The position numbers and the translations under genes were made by a program. Positions 25,688 through 37,049 of a stretch of DNA of 64,000 nt are shown here, one piece after another. The notes under the pieces were generated by a model that had not been told where the DNA came from, ran no database searches, and saw only the letters and a list, made by a program, of their open reading frames with translations. This DNA is from Pseudomonas sp. B21_DOA. Lineage in GTDB: Bacteria > Pseudomonadota > Gammaproteobacteria > Pseudomonadales > Pseudomonadaceae. Numbering within the stretch: the first letter of the stretch is position 1; each line of letters starts with the position of its first letter. The stretch covers positions 2,294,001 to 2,358,000 of the forward strand of contig CP086683.1 in NCBI GenBank assembly GCA_030544685.1, read 5' to 3'.

Positions 25688-28325
25688 CAGCGTTTCACCA
25701 ATCCAGTCAAGCCGCCCGCGATCAGGGCAGCAGTGTCGGCCAGCGCCACGAGCGGATCGAGTCCGGCGGGCACGGCCATATAACGGGGTTCCCAGTCAGG
25801 CTGGAACTTGTCTTTGAAACGGCGCAAGCCTTGGAAGTTGTACAGCTGCTCACCACGGCGGAAAACCATCGAGCCCAAACGCTGGGTCAGCGGTGCGCCA
25901 CGCCGGGGTTGCAACCCCGACAACGGCACCATGCCCAGGCTGAAGCGCGCGTATCCGTGACTCTTATAGTGTTGAATCAGGCCGACCATCATGAATTCCA
26001 TGGTCAGCTTCGGCGCTTCCGGGTGCGCGCGCATCAGGTCGAGACTGGCCAGATCGTGGCTGTAGGTCTCGAGCAGATTGGCGAACGCCACCGGGCGGCC
26101 TTCGAAGCGAATCACCGCAATGCGGAAATGCTTCAGGTAATCGTCGCTGAAGCGGCCGAGGGAGAAGCCTTTCTCGCGCACGTTCTTGCCGGTCAGCCAG
26201 GCATCGGAAATCACTTTCAGCTCATCCATCGGCGCCTGCCCCGGCTCATGGATTTCCAGCGACAGACCATCGCGGGTGCCGCGGTTCCAGGTGTAGCGCA
26301 GGTCCTTCATCTCCTTGCCCTTGGCTTCGAGATCAAAGCGCTGCAGATCGACCCGGGCCTCTTCGCCGAGCTTGATCGCCGTCAGGCCGATGTCCATGTA
26401 ATACGGCAGGTTCTCCGCGCGCACTTGATAGAACACGGGGCGCGTGTGATGGATGTCGCAGAGGTCGCGGAACTGCCAGATCATTTCCGCGCGCTGCTGG
26501 CTCGGCCCGATCGGGTCGTACAGCGCCACCAGACTGCGGCCACGGCGGGCGTACATCAGGAACGCCTCATCGTTGGGATGAAACAGCAACGCCTTGTCCC
26601 CGGTCAGCGCGAGGCCGCCGTCGGGTTGCGACGAGGCCATGAGGATTTTTGCCGCGCGGTCGAGTTCGTCCGGCGTCGGCAAATGAATCACCGGGCGCGC
26701 GGTGCGCAGCAGCCAGGTCAGCGAGATGATCACCAGCAACACCGCCGCACCGAGCAGCGAGCGCAGGCCGCGCGGCGCGTCAGCGTCGAGGGTGAACTGC
26801 CACCACAGTTGATGGCTGTAGGGCACGTCCTGATAGGCGAACAGCAGCAACCAGGCCGAAGCCCCCAGCACGCAGAGACTGGCGACCAGATACAGCGGCG
26901 AAAACGGCAGTTCGGTCAAACGGCTCGGGCGATAGAACGAGCGACGAAACACGCCAAGCAGCGCGGCCGTAAGCGTCATCAGCGTGGCTTCTTCCCAGTC
27001 GAAGCCTTTAAGCAGCGAGAGCAGGGCGCCGACCAGCAGCAGAATGGTGGTCAGCATCCACGCCGCCGACAGACGCCGGCGCAGGCCTTGGGCTAGCAAC
27101 AGGCACAGCACGCCAATCAGGCTGGCGCCGAAGTGCGAGGCGTCGACCAGGCGATGCGGGATCAGAAAACCGATGTGCTCCAGGCGCGTGTCGATCTCTG
27201 GGGTCGCGCCGGAAAAAGCAACACCACGCCCGACAGGAACACCAACACCGCCAGAATCGGCGCGGCCAGACCGGACGCGGCGCGCATGGTCTGGGTCTGA
27301 AACAGGCGCTGGCCTTCGTTGATCAGCAGCAATACGCAAGCGACCAGCAGCGGCAGCACCACGTAGATCAGGCGATACAGCAGTAGGGCAGCGGCCAGCG
27401 GCGCGGCGCCAAGCTTGTCGGCAAACGCCGCGAGCAGAATAGCCTCGAACACGCCAACACCGCCCGGTACATGACTGAGCACGCCCGCGGCCAGGGCCAG
27501 CAGATACACCAGCAGGAACGGCGCAAACGGCGGCGCTTCCGGCAGCAATAAATACAGAACGGTGGCGGCAGCCGCGACATCGAGAGCGGTGATCACCAGT
27601 TGCAGCAAGGTCAGGCGCCGACCCGGCAGGCGCAGGGTGCGCCGACCTGCACGGACCAGCAGATTGTCGGGGTAGGGCTGTTCCGGCAGACGACGGCGAT
27701 AGATGCCGATTGCCAGCACAGCACCGACGATCAATACGGCAGCGGCGACAGAACCGAGCAAGACTTCGGACAATCCCAAGGCCTGCGAGGCGGCCGGCAG
27801 GTTACTCAAGGTCGCCAGCGCGGCCAGCGGCGGCAAGGCGCAGCCCAGCGAGAGGCTGGCGAACAAGGTCATGTGCGCGACTTCCGACGCACCGACGCCC
27901 AATCGCGCATATAAACGATAGCGAACCGAGCCACCGGAGAGCAGCGACAGGCCGATCGCATTGCCGATCGCAAAAGCGGTGAAGCCGCCGAGCGCGAGCA
28001 TGCGCGGCGGCAGTTTTACACCGGCGTAGCGGCTGGCCGACCATTCATAGCCGAGCAGGATGATGAAACCGACCACCGTCGCGCCAATGGCGCCGAGCAG
28101 GGCCGGTTTCGGTACATCGAGAATCGAGTCATGCAGCGCATCGAGATCAAGCTCGGCGAGCAGATGGCGGCAGGCAATCAGGGCAATGGCAAACAGCAGC
28201 AACGTGACGGCCAGACCGATCGGCTGACGGTATTTGCTTAACCGATCCAGCCAGCGCAAACGCTCGGGTTTGATCGGTTGTTCTGCTGTAACGGTGTCTT
28301 GTGGGTCAGACGAGTTGGCGCGCAT
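25687..28325 (-). CDS. mprF: Bifunctional aminoacyl-phosphatidylglycerol synthase/flippase MprF, frameshifted
   Basis: About 879 aa once repaired. The N-terminal half has many membrane segments (flippase domain, e.g. VLSHVPGGVGVFEAILLAAF), and the C-terminal half is a cytosolic GNAT-like synthase domain (PDGGLALTGDKALLFHPND through LGMVPLSGLQPRRGAPL). It transfers Ala or Lys from aminoacyl-tRNA to phosphatidylglycerol, changing membrane charge and antimicrobial resistance. The two open frames (27162-28328 and 25687-27339) meet at the A run 27213-27217, where one more A restores LLFSGATPEID. ATG 28325 is chosen over TTG 28328. Confidence 0.9.
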
Positions 28326-28565
28326 CAATCACCTCTTGGATTGTGCGCGACAGGATGGAGGTATCCAGCCAAGTTACCAATCCCTGTAGAAAAAATAATC
28401 ACAAAATACTACGCCTCTCGTCGGGCATCGGCGAGGGCAGTTCCTGGATTGCAGAAGCCCTGTCTGCGACTCAAGCATAGTCGCAACTCAGCGTTTCCGA
28501 TGATCCCCAGCGGTTCACTGCACAGTGACAGATCATTGTTGCGAAAGGACTTTTTCAACAGATAC

Positions 28566-28598
28566 AAAAAAGGCCACTCTTTCGAGTAGCCTTTTTTG
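28566..28598 (-). terminator. Terminator of downstream tRNA-fMet copy
   Basis: On the minus strand GGCTACTC-GAAA-GAGTGGCC (one G-U) followed by six T. Confidence 0.9.
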
Positions 28599-28603
28599 AT
28601 GTT

Positions 28604-28680
<77 letters not shown>

Positions 28681-28859
28681 TCTGTGTGGCGGCATTCTAC
28701 AGGCGAACGGCGAGGTGTCAACCGCTAATCCTGGAATGGGTCAAATAACTGCGAAATCGCGGCAAACGGTCGCAGGTAATGTGTAAGTTTCGGAAATGCA
28801 ACGAATTGCCGTTTTGCTTGCGATTGAGCGGGGCGCTCATTTGCAAAACAGACGCGCAC

Positions 28860-28891
28860 AAAAAAGGCCACTCTTTCGAGTAGCCTTTTCT
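28860..28891 (-). terminator. Terminator of upstream tRNA-fMet copy
   Basis: Same hairpin as in the first unit, with the T-run ending TTTTTTGTG on the minus strand and one T replaced on the plus-strand side. Confidence 0.85.
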
Positions 28892-28897
28892 GATGTT

Positions 28898-28974
<77 letters not shown>

Positions 28975-29187
28975 TCTGTGTGGCGGCATTCTACAGAGGT
29001 TCGCGCGTGTGTCAACCGTCGATCTGGATAAATCTGTTGAGGTTCAAGTGCTTAGCGTATGTTAGCGGCGGTTGGCCGGCGCACAGGGCAGGTGGCGCAA
29101 GGCTTTCAGCTCTATTGCATCTTGATTTGTGATTGAAAAAATAAATTCACCTGAAATCTCCTACGGTCGGAAAAGAACATTCAACCA

Positions 29188-29203
29188 CTGGTGCTATATA
29201 CAG
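29188..29203 (+). promoter_or_regulatory. LexA (SOS) box upstream of dinB
   Basis: CTGGTGCTATATACAG fits CTG-N10-CAG with an AT-rich ATATACAG half, close to the pseudomonad LexA consensus. It ends 50 bases before ATG 29254. Confidence 0.8.
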
Positions 29204-29253
29204 GTGTCAGTGAGATACTGCCGCTCCGGCTTGCCACGTTGTCTTTTTCCAAC

Positions 29254-30313
29254 ATGACCCAGCGAAAAATCATCCACATTGACTGTGACTGTTTCTACGC
29301 CGCCATCGAGATGCGCGATGATCCTCGTTTGGCCGGCAAGCCGTTAGCGGTGGGTGGTTCGGCGGATCGACGTGGAGTGATCGCCACCTGCAACTATGAA
29401 GCGCGCGCCTATGGAGTGCGCTCGGCAATGGCCTCAGGGCACGCGCTGAAGCTTTGCCCGGACCTGACCATCGTCAAGCCGCGCATGGAGGCTTATCGCG
29501 AAGCGTCGAAGGAAATTCATACGATCTTTGCCGACTACACCGACCTGATCGAGCCGCTTTCCCTGGACGAGGCCTACCTCGACGTCTCCGACAGCGCGCA
29601 TTTCGGCGGCAGCGCCACGCGCATCGCCCAGGACATTCGCCGCCGCGTCTCCAATCAACTGCACATCACCGTTTCCGCAGGCGTCGCGCCAAACAAGTTT
29701 CTGGCGAAGATCGCCAGCGACTGGAAAAACCCAACGGTTTATTCGTGATCACCCCGGATCAGGTCGAGGATTTCGTCAGCGGTCTGCCGGTGAGCAAGCT
29801 GCACGGCGTCGGCAAGGTTACCGCCGACAAGCTCGGCAAGCTTGGCATCGTTGACTGTCAGCACCTGCGCGAGTGGGGAGGCTGGCGTTGGTGCGCGAAT
29901 TTGGCAGTTTCGGCGAGCGCTTGTGGAATCTGGCCCGTGGGATCGATGACCGTCTGGTGCACAACGACAGTCGGCGTCAGTCGATCAGTGTGGAAAACAC
30001 CTACGATGTTGATCTTCCGGATTTGCGCGCCTGCCTCGACAAATTGCCCGAGCTGCTCGATACCTTGCAAACCCGCATGTCGCGGATCGACAGCAGTTAT
30101 CGACCGGGCAAGCCGTTCGTCAAAGTCAAATTTCATGATTTCACCCAGACCACACTGGAACAGGCCGGGGCAGGGCGCGATTTGGGTAGTTATCAGTTGC
30201 TGCTGACGCAGGCGTTCAATCGCGGCGGCAAACCGGTGCGGTTGTTGGGCGTGGGGGTGAGGCTGGAGGATTTGCGCGGCGGGTTTGAGCAGATGGAGTT
30301 GTTTGAGCGGTAG
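29254..30313 (+). CDS. dinB: DNA polymerase IV (DinB), two frameshifts as sequenced
   Basis: Y-family translesion polymerase, about 353 aa when repaired. The N-terminus, [20 protein letters not shown], holds the first catalytic Asp; SLDEAYLDV holds the second catalytic Asp/Glu pair; the little-finger domain follows after [28 protein letters not shown]. Two breaks are seen, at the A run 29725-29729 and at the G run 29875-29878; each is repaired by one base. The end FEQMELFER is typical. SOS control is predicted from the LexA box. The ATG at 29254 is the canonical start. Confidence 0.92.
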
Positions 30314-30337
30314 ATTCGCGGCGCCTGGCAGGGCGTC

Positions 30338-30413
30338 TTCGCGAGCAGGCTCGCTCCCACATTGGATCTGCGTCGTTCACAAATCCCTTGTGGGAGCGAG
30401 CCTGCTCGCGAAG
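30338..30413. repeat. REP pair, opposite arrangement
   Basis: Two REP units of the GAGCctGCTCGCGA family, here with the order of orientations reversed relative to most others in the window. Located between convergent dinB and the lipoprotein gene. Confidence 0.8.
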
Positions 30414-30423
30414 TTTCTAAGCT

Positions 30424-31377
30424 TTAATTCGGTCCCGGATCAGCCACTAAACGCCCGGCATCCTTGGTCAACGCCTTGAGAAACTCAGCCTGCAATTCAG
30501 GATCATTGCGGGTCAGTTCGATCAGGCTCTGTTCCAGTTCGCTGGCTTCTTCTTCCAGGCCCAGTTCCGACAGACGTTTGACCCGGTGAACCCACTGGCT
30601 CACTTCGTCATCTTCCAGGTCGTCGTAAATCAGCCCGTGCGCCTCAATCAACTTGCCGCGCAGGTGGCCGCTGAGCATCAGCGTCGAGTCGGTATGCACA
30701 TCGTCCTTGGCGTCTTCGACACTGATCTGCAAGCGGCCGATATGGTTGAGGTCATGTTCGGCAAACGGACTGTCGAGCAGGTTCAAGCGCAACACGCCGT
30801 TGCGGTCGGTGGTCATGTCAAATGTTTGCTTGCCGGCCTTGACCTGCACCGGCCGCTCGCTCCATGGCAGGCTCGAATACTCCGTGCGCTTGTCGCGCTG
30901 GACTTCATCGATGCCGGCGAGGTTCTGCTGTGCGCGACCGTTGGACTGCACGTTCATGAACGGGTTGAGCCCGGCGAAACCGTAGCTCAGCCAATCCCGG
31001 GTGACGCTGTCCGGCAGATTGCCGAGTGCGAACACGTTGACCACGTTGGCACCGACACCACCGACCACGGCCACCGCGCCCAGCGGAATCTCATAGACTT
31101 CGCGCCAGGGTTGATAAGGCGTGTAGCGGTCGTAACGGCGGGTGACCTCGAACTCGGTGACTTCGAAAGTCTTCTGCTCGTTGATCTTCACGCGTCGCTG
31201 CGGCAGTTCGAGCACCTTGGGCTCGCCTACATCGATCTGCAGGCTGTGGTTGAGCAACTTTCGCTCGACCCGCTCTTCGTGCTCGCTGCGTTGCGACATG
31301 TGATTGGCGCAGCCGCTGACCAGCAGGGCGCCGCACAGGGCGGCGCCACCGAGGCCTAAGGTGTTTCGCTTGAACAT
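30424..31377 (-). CDS. Conserved lipoprotein of unknown function
   Basis: A 317-aa protein with a lipoprotein signal (GGAALCGALLVSGCANH, lipobox V-S-G-C). Recognisable features are a hydrophobic Gly/Val segment about residue 100 (LGAVAVVGGVGANVVNVFALG) and a C-terminal acidic helical region (GLEEEASELEQSLIELTRND). Family not recognised. It starts 17 bases upstream of the proS stop on the same strand, so may be co-transcribed with proS. Confidence 0.72.
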   Translation of the reverse strand: MFKRNTLGLGGAALCGALLVSGCANHMSQRSEHEERVERKLLNHSLQIDVGEPKVLELPQRRVKINEQKTFEVTEFEVTRRYDRYTPYQPWREVYEIPLGAVAVVGGVGANVVNVFALGNLPDSVTRDWLSYGFAGLNPFMNVQSNGRAQQNLAGIDEVQRDKRTEYSSLPWSERPVQVKAGKQTFDMTTDRNGVLRLNLLDSPFAEHDLNHIGRLQISVEDAKDDVHTDSTLMLSGHLRGKLIEAHGLIYDDLEDDEVSQWVHRVKRLSELGLEEEASELEQSLIELTRNDPELQAEFLKALTKDAGRLVADPGPN

Positions 31378-31394
31378 GACGTCTCTATCTGGTT

Positions 31395-33110
31395 TCAGCG
31401 GCGGATACGGGCCTGAAGGAAGGACACAACATCGGCCACCGGCAGCGCTTGCGCCTCTGCTTCGGAACGACTCTTGTATTCCAGGTTGCCTTCGGCGAGG
31501 CCGCGGTCGCTGACCACGATCCGGTGTGGAATGCCGATCAGCTCCATGTCCGCGAACTTGATGCCCGGGCTGGTTTTCTTGTCGCGATCGTCCAGCAGCA
31601 CTTCGAAGCCGGCCGCCGTCAATTCGGCATACAGCTTGTCGGTGGCTTCGCGCACCTGCTCGGTTTCATAGCGCAGCGGTACCAGCGCGATCTGGAATGG
31701 CGCCAGGGTGTCGCTCCAGATGATGCCGTTGGCGTCGTTGTTCTGCTCGATGGCAGCAGCCACCACGCGCGATACGCCAATGCCGTAGCAACCCATTTCC
31801 AGAGTCACCGGCTTGCCGTTCTCGCCCAGCACTTCGCACTTCATCGCCTTGCTGTACTTGTTGCCCAGCTGGAAGATGTGGCCGACTTCGATGCCGCGCT
31901 TGATTTCCAGTGTGCCTTTGCCGTCCGGGCTTGGGTCGCCGGCGACGACGTTGCGCAGGTCGGCAACGGTCGGAACCGGCAGATCACGCTCCCAGTTCAC
32001 GCCGAAGTAGTGCTTGTCATCGATGTTCGCGCCGATGCCGAAGTCGCTCATCATCGCCACCGAGCGGTCGATGATGATCGGCAGTGGCAGGTTCAGCGGG
32101 CCGAGCGAGCCGGCGCCGGCGCCAATCGCGTCACGCAGTTCGGCATCGGACGCCATGACCAGCGGGCTGGCCACGCCAGGCTGGTTGGCAGCCTTGATTT
32201 CGTTCAGTTCGTGGTCGCCACGAATCACCAGCGCGATCAGCTTGCCTTCTTCTTCGGCGTGGACGATCAGGGTCTTGATGGTCTTTTCAATCGGCAGATT
32301 GAATTTTTCCACCAGCGCTGCGATGGTCTTGGTGTCCGGCGTGTCGACCAGACGCAGTTCTTCGGTTGGCGCAGGGCGTGAGGTTTCCCGTGGCACCGCT
32401 TCGGCTTTTTCGATGTTAGCCGCGTAGTCGGAACCGTTGCTGAAGACGATATCGTCTTCGCCGGACTCGGCCAGCACGTGGAATTCGTGGGAGCCGGCAC
32501 CACCGATCGAACCGTTGTCAGCTTCCACCGGGCGGAATTTCAGGCCCAGACGCGTGAAGATGTTGCAGTAGGCTTCATGCATGCGGTCATAAGTGATCTG
32601 CAGCGACGCCTGATCAGCATGGAAGGAGTAGGAGTCCTTCATGATGAATTCGCGGCCGCGCATCAAACCGAAGCGCGGGCGGATTTCGTCGCGGAATTTG
32701 GTCTGGATCTGGTACAGGTTGATTGGCAGCTGTTTGTAGCTGCTCAACTCGTTGCGCATCAGATCGGTGATCACTTCTTCGTGGGTCGGGCCCGCGCAGA
32801 AATCACGACCGTGGCGGTCTTTGATGCGCAGCAGCTCAGGGCCGTATTCGTCCCAGCGCCCCGATTCCTGCCACAGCTCGGCCGGTTGGGTGCTCGGCAT
32901 CAACACTTCCAGAGAACCGGCAGCGTTCATCTCTTCGCGAACGATGGCTTCGACCTTGCGCATGACTCGCAGGCCCATCGGCAGCCAGGTGTAGAGGCCC
33001 GAGGCAAGCTTGCGGATCATGCCGGCGCGCAGCATCAGCTGGTGGCTGATCACGACCGCGTCGGAAGGCGTTTCTTTCTGTGTGGCGAGCAAAAATTGAC
33101 TGGTGCGCAT
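31395..33110 (-). CDS. proS: Prolyl-tRNA synthetase
   Basis: A 571-aa class II synthetase of the bacterial type with an internal editing domain. Motif 2-like [26 protein letters not shown] and motif 3-like [18 protein letters not shown] are present; the YbaK-like editing insertion spans roughly residues 225-400. ATG 33110 gives [15 protein letters not shown], the usual start. Charges tRNA-Pro in the cytosol. Confidence 0.97.
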   Translation of the reverse strand: MRTSQFLLATQKETPSDAVVISHQLMLRAGMIRKLASGLYTWLPMGLRVMRKVEAIVREEMNAAGSLEVLMPSTQPAELWQESGRWDEYGPELLRIKDRHGRDFCAGPTHEEVITDLMRNELSSYKQLPINLYQIQTKFRDEIRPRFGLMRGREFIMKDSYSFHADQASLQITYDRMHEAYCNIFTRLGLKFRPVEADNGSIGGAGSHEFHVLAESGEDDIVFSNGSDYAANIEKAEAVPRETSRPAPTEELRLVDTPDTKTIAALVEKFNLPIEKTIKTLIVHAEEEGKLIALVIRGDHELNEIKAANQPGVASPLVMASDAELRDAIGAGAGSLGPLNLPLPIIIDRSVAMMSDFGIGANIDDKHYFGVNWERDLPVPTVADLRNVVAGDPSPDGKGTLEIKRGIEVGHIFQLGNKYSKAMKCEVLGENGKPVTLEMGCYGIGVSRVVAAAIEQNNDANGIIWSDTLAPFQIALVPLRYETEQVREATDKLYAELTAAGFEVLLDDRDKKTSPGIKFADMELIGIPHRIVVSDRGLAEGNLEYKSRSEAEAQALPVADVVSFLQARIRR

Positions 33111-33239
33111 GGTTGGCCGTTGTCGGTTGCTATGACTGGAAATGACGGAGCAGTGTACCGGCGAGTTTTGCTGACGTACAGAAGTGTGGCCGGCGGAAGG
33201 CGCCAGCGGCGGGATTCTTCCCGCCATTGGCGAAGCGTC

Positions 33240-34798
33240 CTACGATTCTTCGGTGACCGGCGTCGGTGCAGGCTCGGGCGTCGGTGTTTGTCCTTCGCGG
33301 CGGCGTTCCTGGAACCAGTGCAGCGCGATCAGTAGCAGCGTCGGCACGCCGAGCAGCGCGGTGATGAGGAAGAAGCTGTGATAGCCGAACTTCTCGACCA
33401 GCACGCCGGAATAGCCGCCCATCAAGCGCGGCAGCAACAGCATGATCGAGCTGAGCAGGGCATATTGCGTCGCCGAGAATTTCAGGTTGGTCAGGCTCGA
33501 CAGGTAGGCGACGAACGCCGAGGTCGCCAGGCCCGAACTGAAGTTATCGAGGAAATGGTCACCACCAGCATTTGCAGGTTCGGGCCCATGTCCGCGAGCA
33601 TGACGAACAGCAGGTTGGTCGCCGCCGAAGCCACGCCACCGATAAACAGGATCGGCAGAATACCGAAACGCACGATCAACAGCCCGCCCATGCCGGCGCC
33701 GACGAGGGTCATGATCAGGCCGAAGATCTTGCTGACACTGGCGATCTGATCCTTGGTGAAACCCTGGTCGATGTAGAACACGTTGGCCATCACGCCCATG
33801 ACTGTGTCCGACATCCGATAGGTGGCGATCAGGCCCAGCAGCAACAGCGCCTGCCAGCGATAGCGCAGGATGAAGTCATTGACTGGCGTCAGCACCGGTG
33901 CCAGTCCGCGCCGGCCCATGGCCGACAGACACATCCCGGTGAGCAGGGTATAGAGAATGGCGCGCAGGAAAGCACGGTCTTCGAGCAGCAGATCGAGCGG
34001 GCTCATGTCACCGAACAGCACGCCGGCAAAATCGGTGTTGTACAACTGGGTAAACATCGCCGGTACCGACACCAGCAATATGATCAGCACGAACACCGAC
34101 ATCAATTGATGCATGAACGTGTAGCGGCCGGCCTGCAACTGCGTGCGCAGTGGCACGGGCGGCTCACGCATGAACAGCGTGGTCAGCAATGCGGGGACCA
34201 TCAATGCGCCGAACAGCACATAGGTACCGGTCCATGCTGCGTGCTTATAGTTGAACCCGGTGGAGCCGAAACCTTCGGCAAAGAACAGCGCGCCGGCGGT
34301 GGCGAGCAGGGCGGCGACGCGGTAACCGGACATATAACTGGCGGCGAGGGCAGCCTGGCGGCTGTCATCGGCGATTTCCAGGCGATAGGCATCGACCGCG
34401 ATATCTTGCGTAGCAGAGGCAAAAGCGACGACGACGGCAATGGCGATCAGCCAGGACAAATGCTTCTGCGGATCACAGAAACCCATGCCGATCAGGCCGA
34501 GAATCACCAGTGCCTGGGAGAGCACCAGCCAGGAACGGCGGCGGCCGAGCTTGCCCAGCAAGGGCAGGCGCCATTGGTCGAGCAGGGGCGACCAGACCCA
34601 TTTGAACGCATACGCCAGGCCGATCAGGCTGGCATAGCCGATGGTTTCACGGGCCACGCCCGCTTCACGCAGCCATACGGAGAGCGTCGAGAACACCAGC
34701 ATGTACGGCAGGCCGGCGGCAAAACCGAGCAACAACAGCACGAGCGTCGAAGGACTGGCATAGGCGGCGAGCGCGGCGCGCCAGGTTTTACGGGGCAT
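33240..34798 (-). CDS. ampG: AmpG-like muropeptide MFS permease, frameshifted
   Basis: Inner-membrane transporter importing anhydro-muropeptides for wall recycling. The first 12-segment half begins LLLLGFAAGLPYMLVFSTLS, with IGLAYAFKWVWSPLLD. It has a conserved QDIAVDAYRLE segment. A break at plus-strand G pair 33552-33553 divides it into two frames; one extra base joins VVTIS to LDNFSSGLATSAFVAYLSS and on to the C-terminal TM segments (to 33240). Repaired length is about 519 aa. AmpG is a common partner of ampC/ampD regulation. Confidence 0.88.
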
Positions 34799-34841
34799 GG
34801 GCTGAAGTCTGCCTCAAAATTGCGAAAACAAAGCGCGCACT

Positions 34842-35195
34842 CTAACCGCTGTGCTCTACCGGACGCCAGCCATGGCGCCGAATATCCACACGATTGTTCT
34901 GGACGGTGATGCCTTCCATGCGCAATCGCGCACGTTGTTCATCACCGGAGGGGCTGCCGACCGGCAGACTGATGCGTCCGCCGGCGCCGAGTACGCGGTG
35001 CCAGGGCAGCTTGGTGTCGCCGGGCAACTGACTCAAAGTCCGTCCGACCCAGCGCGCGGCGCGGCCCAGTCCGGCGAGTTCGGCCAACTGTCCATAACTG
35101 ACAACTTTGCCTTCGGGCACTAGAGCGAGCGTCGAGTAGAGTGCCGTGCGTCGGATTTGCGCATCGTTTTCGACGCTGTCGAGCGGGTCTTTCAC
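34842..35195 (-). CDS. Alkyltransferase-like (ATL) DNA-binding protein, MGMT family
   Basis: A 117-aa protein with the MGMT C-terminal fold. The alkyl-acceptor Cys of the usual PCHR motif is replaced: the sequence is PWHRVLGAGG. This marks it as an ATL protein, which binds O6-alkylguanine and recruits nucleotide excision repair instead of repairing directly. The start is GTG 35195 with an AGGAG site; the in-frame upstream extension to 35564 lacks family similarity. Confidence 0.85.
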   Translation of the reverse strand: MKDPLDSVENDAQIRRTALYSTLALVPEGKVVSYGQLAELAGLGRAARWVGRTLSQLPGDTKLPWHRVLGAGGRISLPVGSPSGDEQRARLRMEGITVQNNRVDIRRHGWRPVEHSG

Positions 35196-35360
35196 GTACG
35201 CGGCTCCTGAGCATTGGCGTGACGATGGCGACAAGGGTAAACGCTCGCGGTCCAGTTGAGAAATGAACTCAATTGAAATAGTCCGGTCAGTCCTTGTCAT
35301 GGGCAAAATCCTACGGATAATGCCGACCTTTTTCGCCAACTCTGAGCCCCCGATCTGCTT

Positions 35361-36368
35361 ATGTTTCCCAGAACCCTGTTGTGCCTTGCTGTTTTCAGCG
35401 CGTCCACGCCCCTGCTTGCCGACACCGTCTGGTTGAAAAACGGCGACAAGCTGAGCGGCACCATCACGGTATTCGACGGCGGCAAGCTGTTGATCCAGAC
35501 CAAATACGCCGGTGCGGTGGCGATTGACTGGAAAGAGGTCAAGACCCTCGACAGCGATCAGCATCTGTTGGTGAAACAGGATGCCTATGCCGGCGAAGTG
35601 TCGAAGTCACTGACGGCGGCCGACGATGGCAAGGTCACCCTGGCCAACGGCGAGGCGCCAAAGACGGTCGAGCTGGCGAGCATTCAGCAGATTCTCAAGC
35701 CCAAGCCGATCGTCACCGACCTGGTGTGGAAGGGCAATGTCGATCTGGCCCTGGATTACCAGCGCGCCGAAAAGGACACCGACGATTACGACGTTGCGTT
35801 CAAGACGTCGGCGCGGCATGGTCGCTGGCGGCATACCGCCGAGGGCGAATACAACCGCGAAGTGCAGGATGCGGAAACCACCACCAACAACTGGCGCGCC
35901 GAATATTCCCTCGACCGCTTCCTCACCGATCAGTGGTTCTGGCAGGGCCGTCTGAACTACAAGCGTGATCACATTGAAGAGCTGGCGCGCCAGCGTGTCG
36001 TTGGTACCGGTCCGGGTTACCAGTTCTGGGACGACGAGCTTGGCGCGTTCTCGCTGGGTTCGTTGCTCAACCGCACCGACTACGAATATCGCGATGGCAG
36101 CAAGGACAACTTCTATTCCGTCGCGATGAAGTGGGACTACAACCGCTACCTGATCGGCAAGAAGGTCGAATTCTTCACCAATGGCGAAGTCGGCAAGCCG
36201 CTTTCGGGGGTTGCTGATTACGCGCTGGATGCCGAGCTGGGCCTGCGCTACAAGGTCACCGACTGGGCATCGCTCAACCTCAAGGCCGAGCGCGACATCA
36301 TCAGCGGCACCAACGATGCGGATTTGAACAAGACCCGTTATACCGCAGGGTTTGGCGTGGCTTGGTAA
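35361..36368 (+). CDS. YdiY-like DUF481 protein
   Basis: A 335-aa secreted or outer-membrane-associated protein with an N-terminal signal (LLCLAVFSASTPLLA) and a DUF481 C-terminal beta-rich domain. It has an N-terminal DUF-like segment (WLKNGDKLSGTITVFDGGKLLIQT) that resembles a PEGA/SPOR-like beta unit, then a membrane-barrel-like region ending ...TRYTAGFGVAW (terminal W/F pattern of outer-membrane barrels). Function unknown. A strong terminator follows. Confidence 0.82.
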   Translation: MFPRTLLCLAVFSASTPLLADTVWLKNGDKLSGTITVFDGGKLLIQTKYAGAVAIDWKEVKTLDSDQHLLVKQDAYAGEVSKSLTAADDGKVTLANGEAPKTVELASIQQILKPKPIVTDLVWKGNVDLALDYQRAEKDTDDYDVAFKTSARHGRWRHTAEGEYNREVQDAETTTNNWRAEYSLDRFLTDQWFWQGRLNYKRDHIEELARQRVVGTGPGYQFWDDELGAFSLGSLLNRTDYEYRDGSKDNFYSVAMKWDYNRYLIGKKVEFFTNGEVGKPLSGVADYALDAELGLRYKVTDWASLNLKAERDIISGTNDADLNKTRYTAGFGVAW

Positions 36369-36378
36369 AGGCACAAAC

Positions 36379-36412
36379 AAAAAATCGCAGACTTTCGGGC
36401 TGCGATTTTTTT
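36379..36412. terminator. Terminator after the DUF481 gene
   Basis: AAAAATCGCAG...CTGCGATTTTT stem with long T-run. Confidence 0.9.
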
Positions 36413-36434
36413 GCCTGAAAAAACAGGCGCCCAC

Positions 36435-36470
36435 AAAAAAGCCCCGCTTTTAAGGGCGGGGCTCTTTTCT
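36435..36470. terminator. Terminator of the cold-shock gene (minus strand)
   Basis: AAAGCCCCGC...GGCGGGGCTCTTTT stem; A-rich left side gives a T-run for the minus strand gene that ends at 36485. Confidence 0.85.
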
Positions 36471-36484
36471 AAAGAAGCTACAAG

Positions 36485-36694
36485 TTAGATAACTTGTACT
36501 TCTTCAGCTTGCATGCCTTTCTGACCGCGGGTAGCGATGAAAGAAACCTGTTGGCCTTCTTTCAGGCTTTTGAAGCCGTCGGATTGGATAGCTTTGAAGT
36601 GAACGAACAGGTCGTCACCGGATTGTGGAGTGATGAAGCCGAAGCCTTTTTCATCGTTGAACCACTTAACGGTACCGGTTTGGCGATTAGACAT
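36485..36694 (-). CDS. Cold-shock domain protein (CspA family)
   Basis: A 69-aa single CSD protein. RNP1 KGFGFI and RNP2 LFVHF motifs are present; it ends EVQVI. It acts as an RNA chaperone or cold-shock regulator. The 150+ base stretch upstream of ATG 36694 could be the usual long cold-shock leader; no motif was confirmed. The 355-base gap to dcd contains nothing else recognised. Confidence 0.95.
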   Translation of the reverse strand: MSNRQTGTVKWFNDEKGFGFITPQSGDDLFVHFKAIQSDGFKSLKEGQQVSFIATRGQKGMQAEEVQVI

Positions 36695-37049
36695 GGTGTA
36701 ACTCCTTGAACAAAGATAACTGCGACTCAGGAAGAACCCTGGCCGAGACTGAGTGCAAAGAGCAGGAAAAATTCTTGTAGATGGTTGGATCGAAATTCAA
36801 CATATCGTGTAGAGATTCTCAGTGACACAAGCAACACAGTGACGCCACCTTAACCCTTTTTCCGGAACGTGCCAATGTTTCTTGCAAAGGATTCTGTGTT
36901 TTAGGGATCGGCGGTGCGACGGTTCGTCGCCACATCGCGTAAATACGGGGTGTTCGCCGAGAATTGCGTTGCGCACTTTGAACGAGACGACGCGCCCGGT
37001 AAGATGCCGGACAGAATTTTTCCACCTCGCTATTCAGGACAAACCCGCC

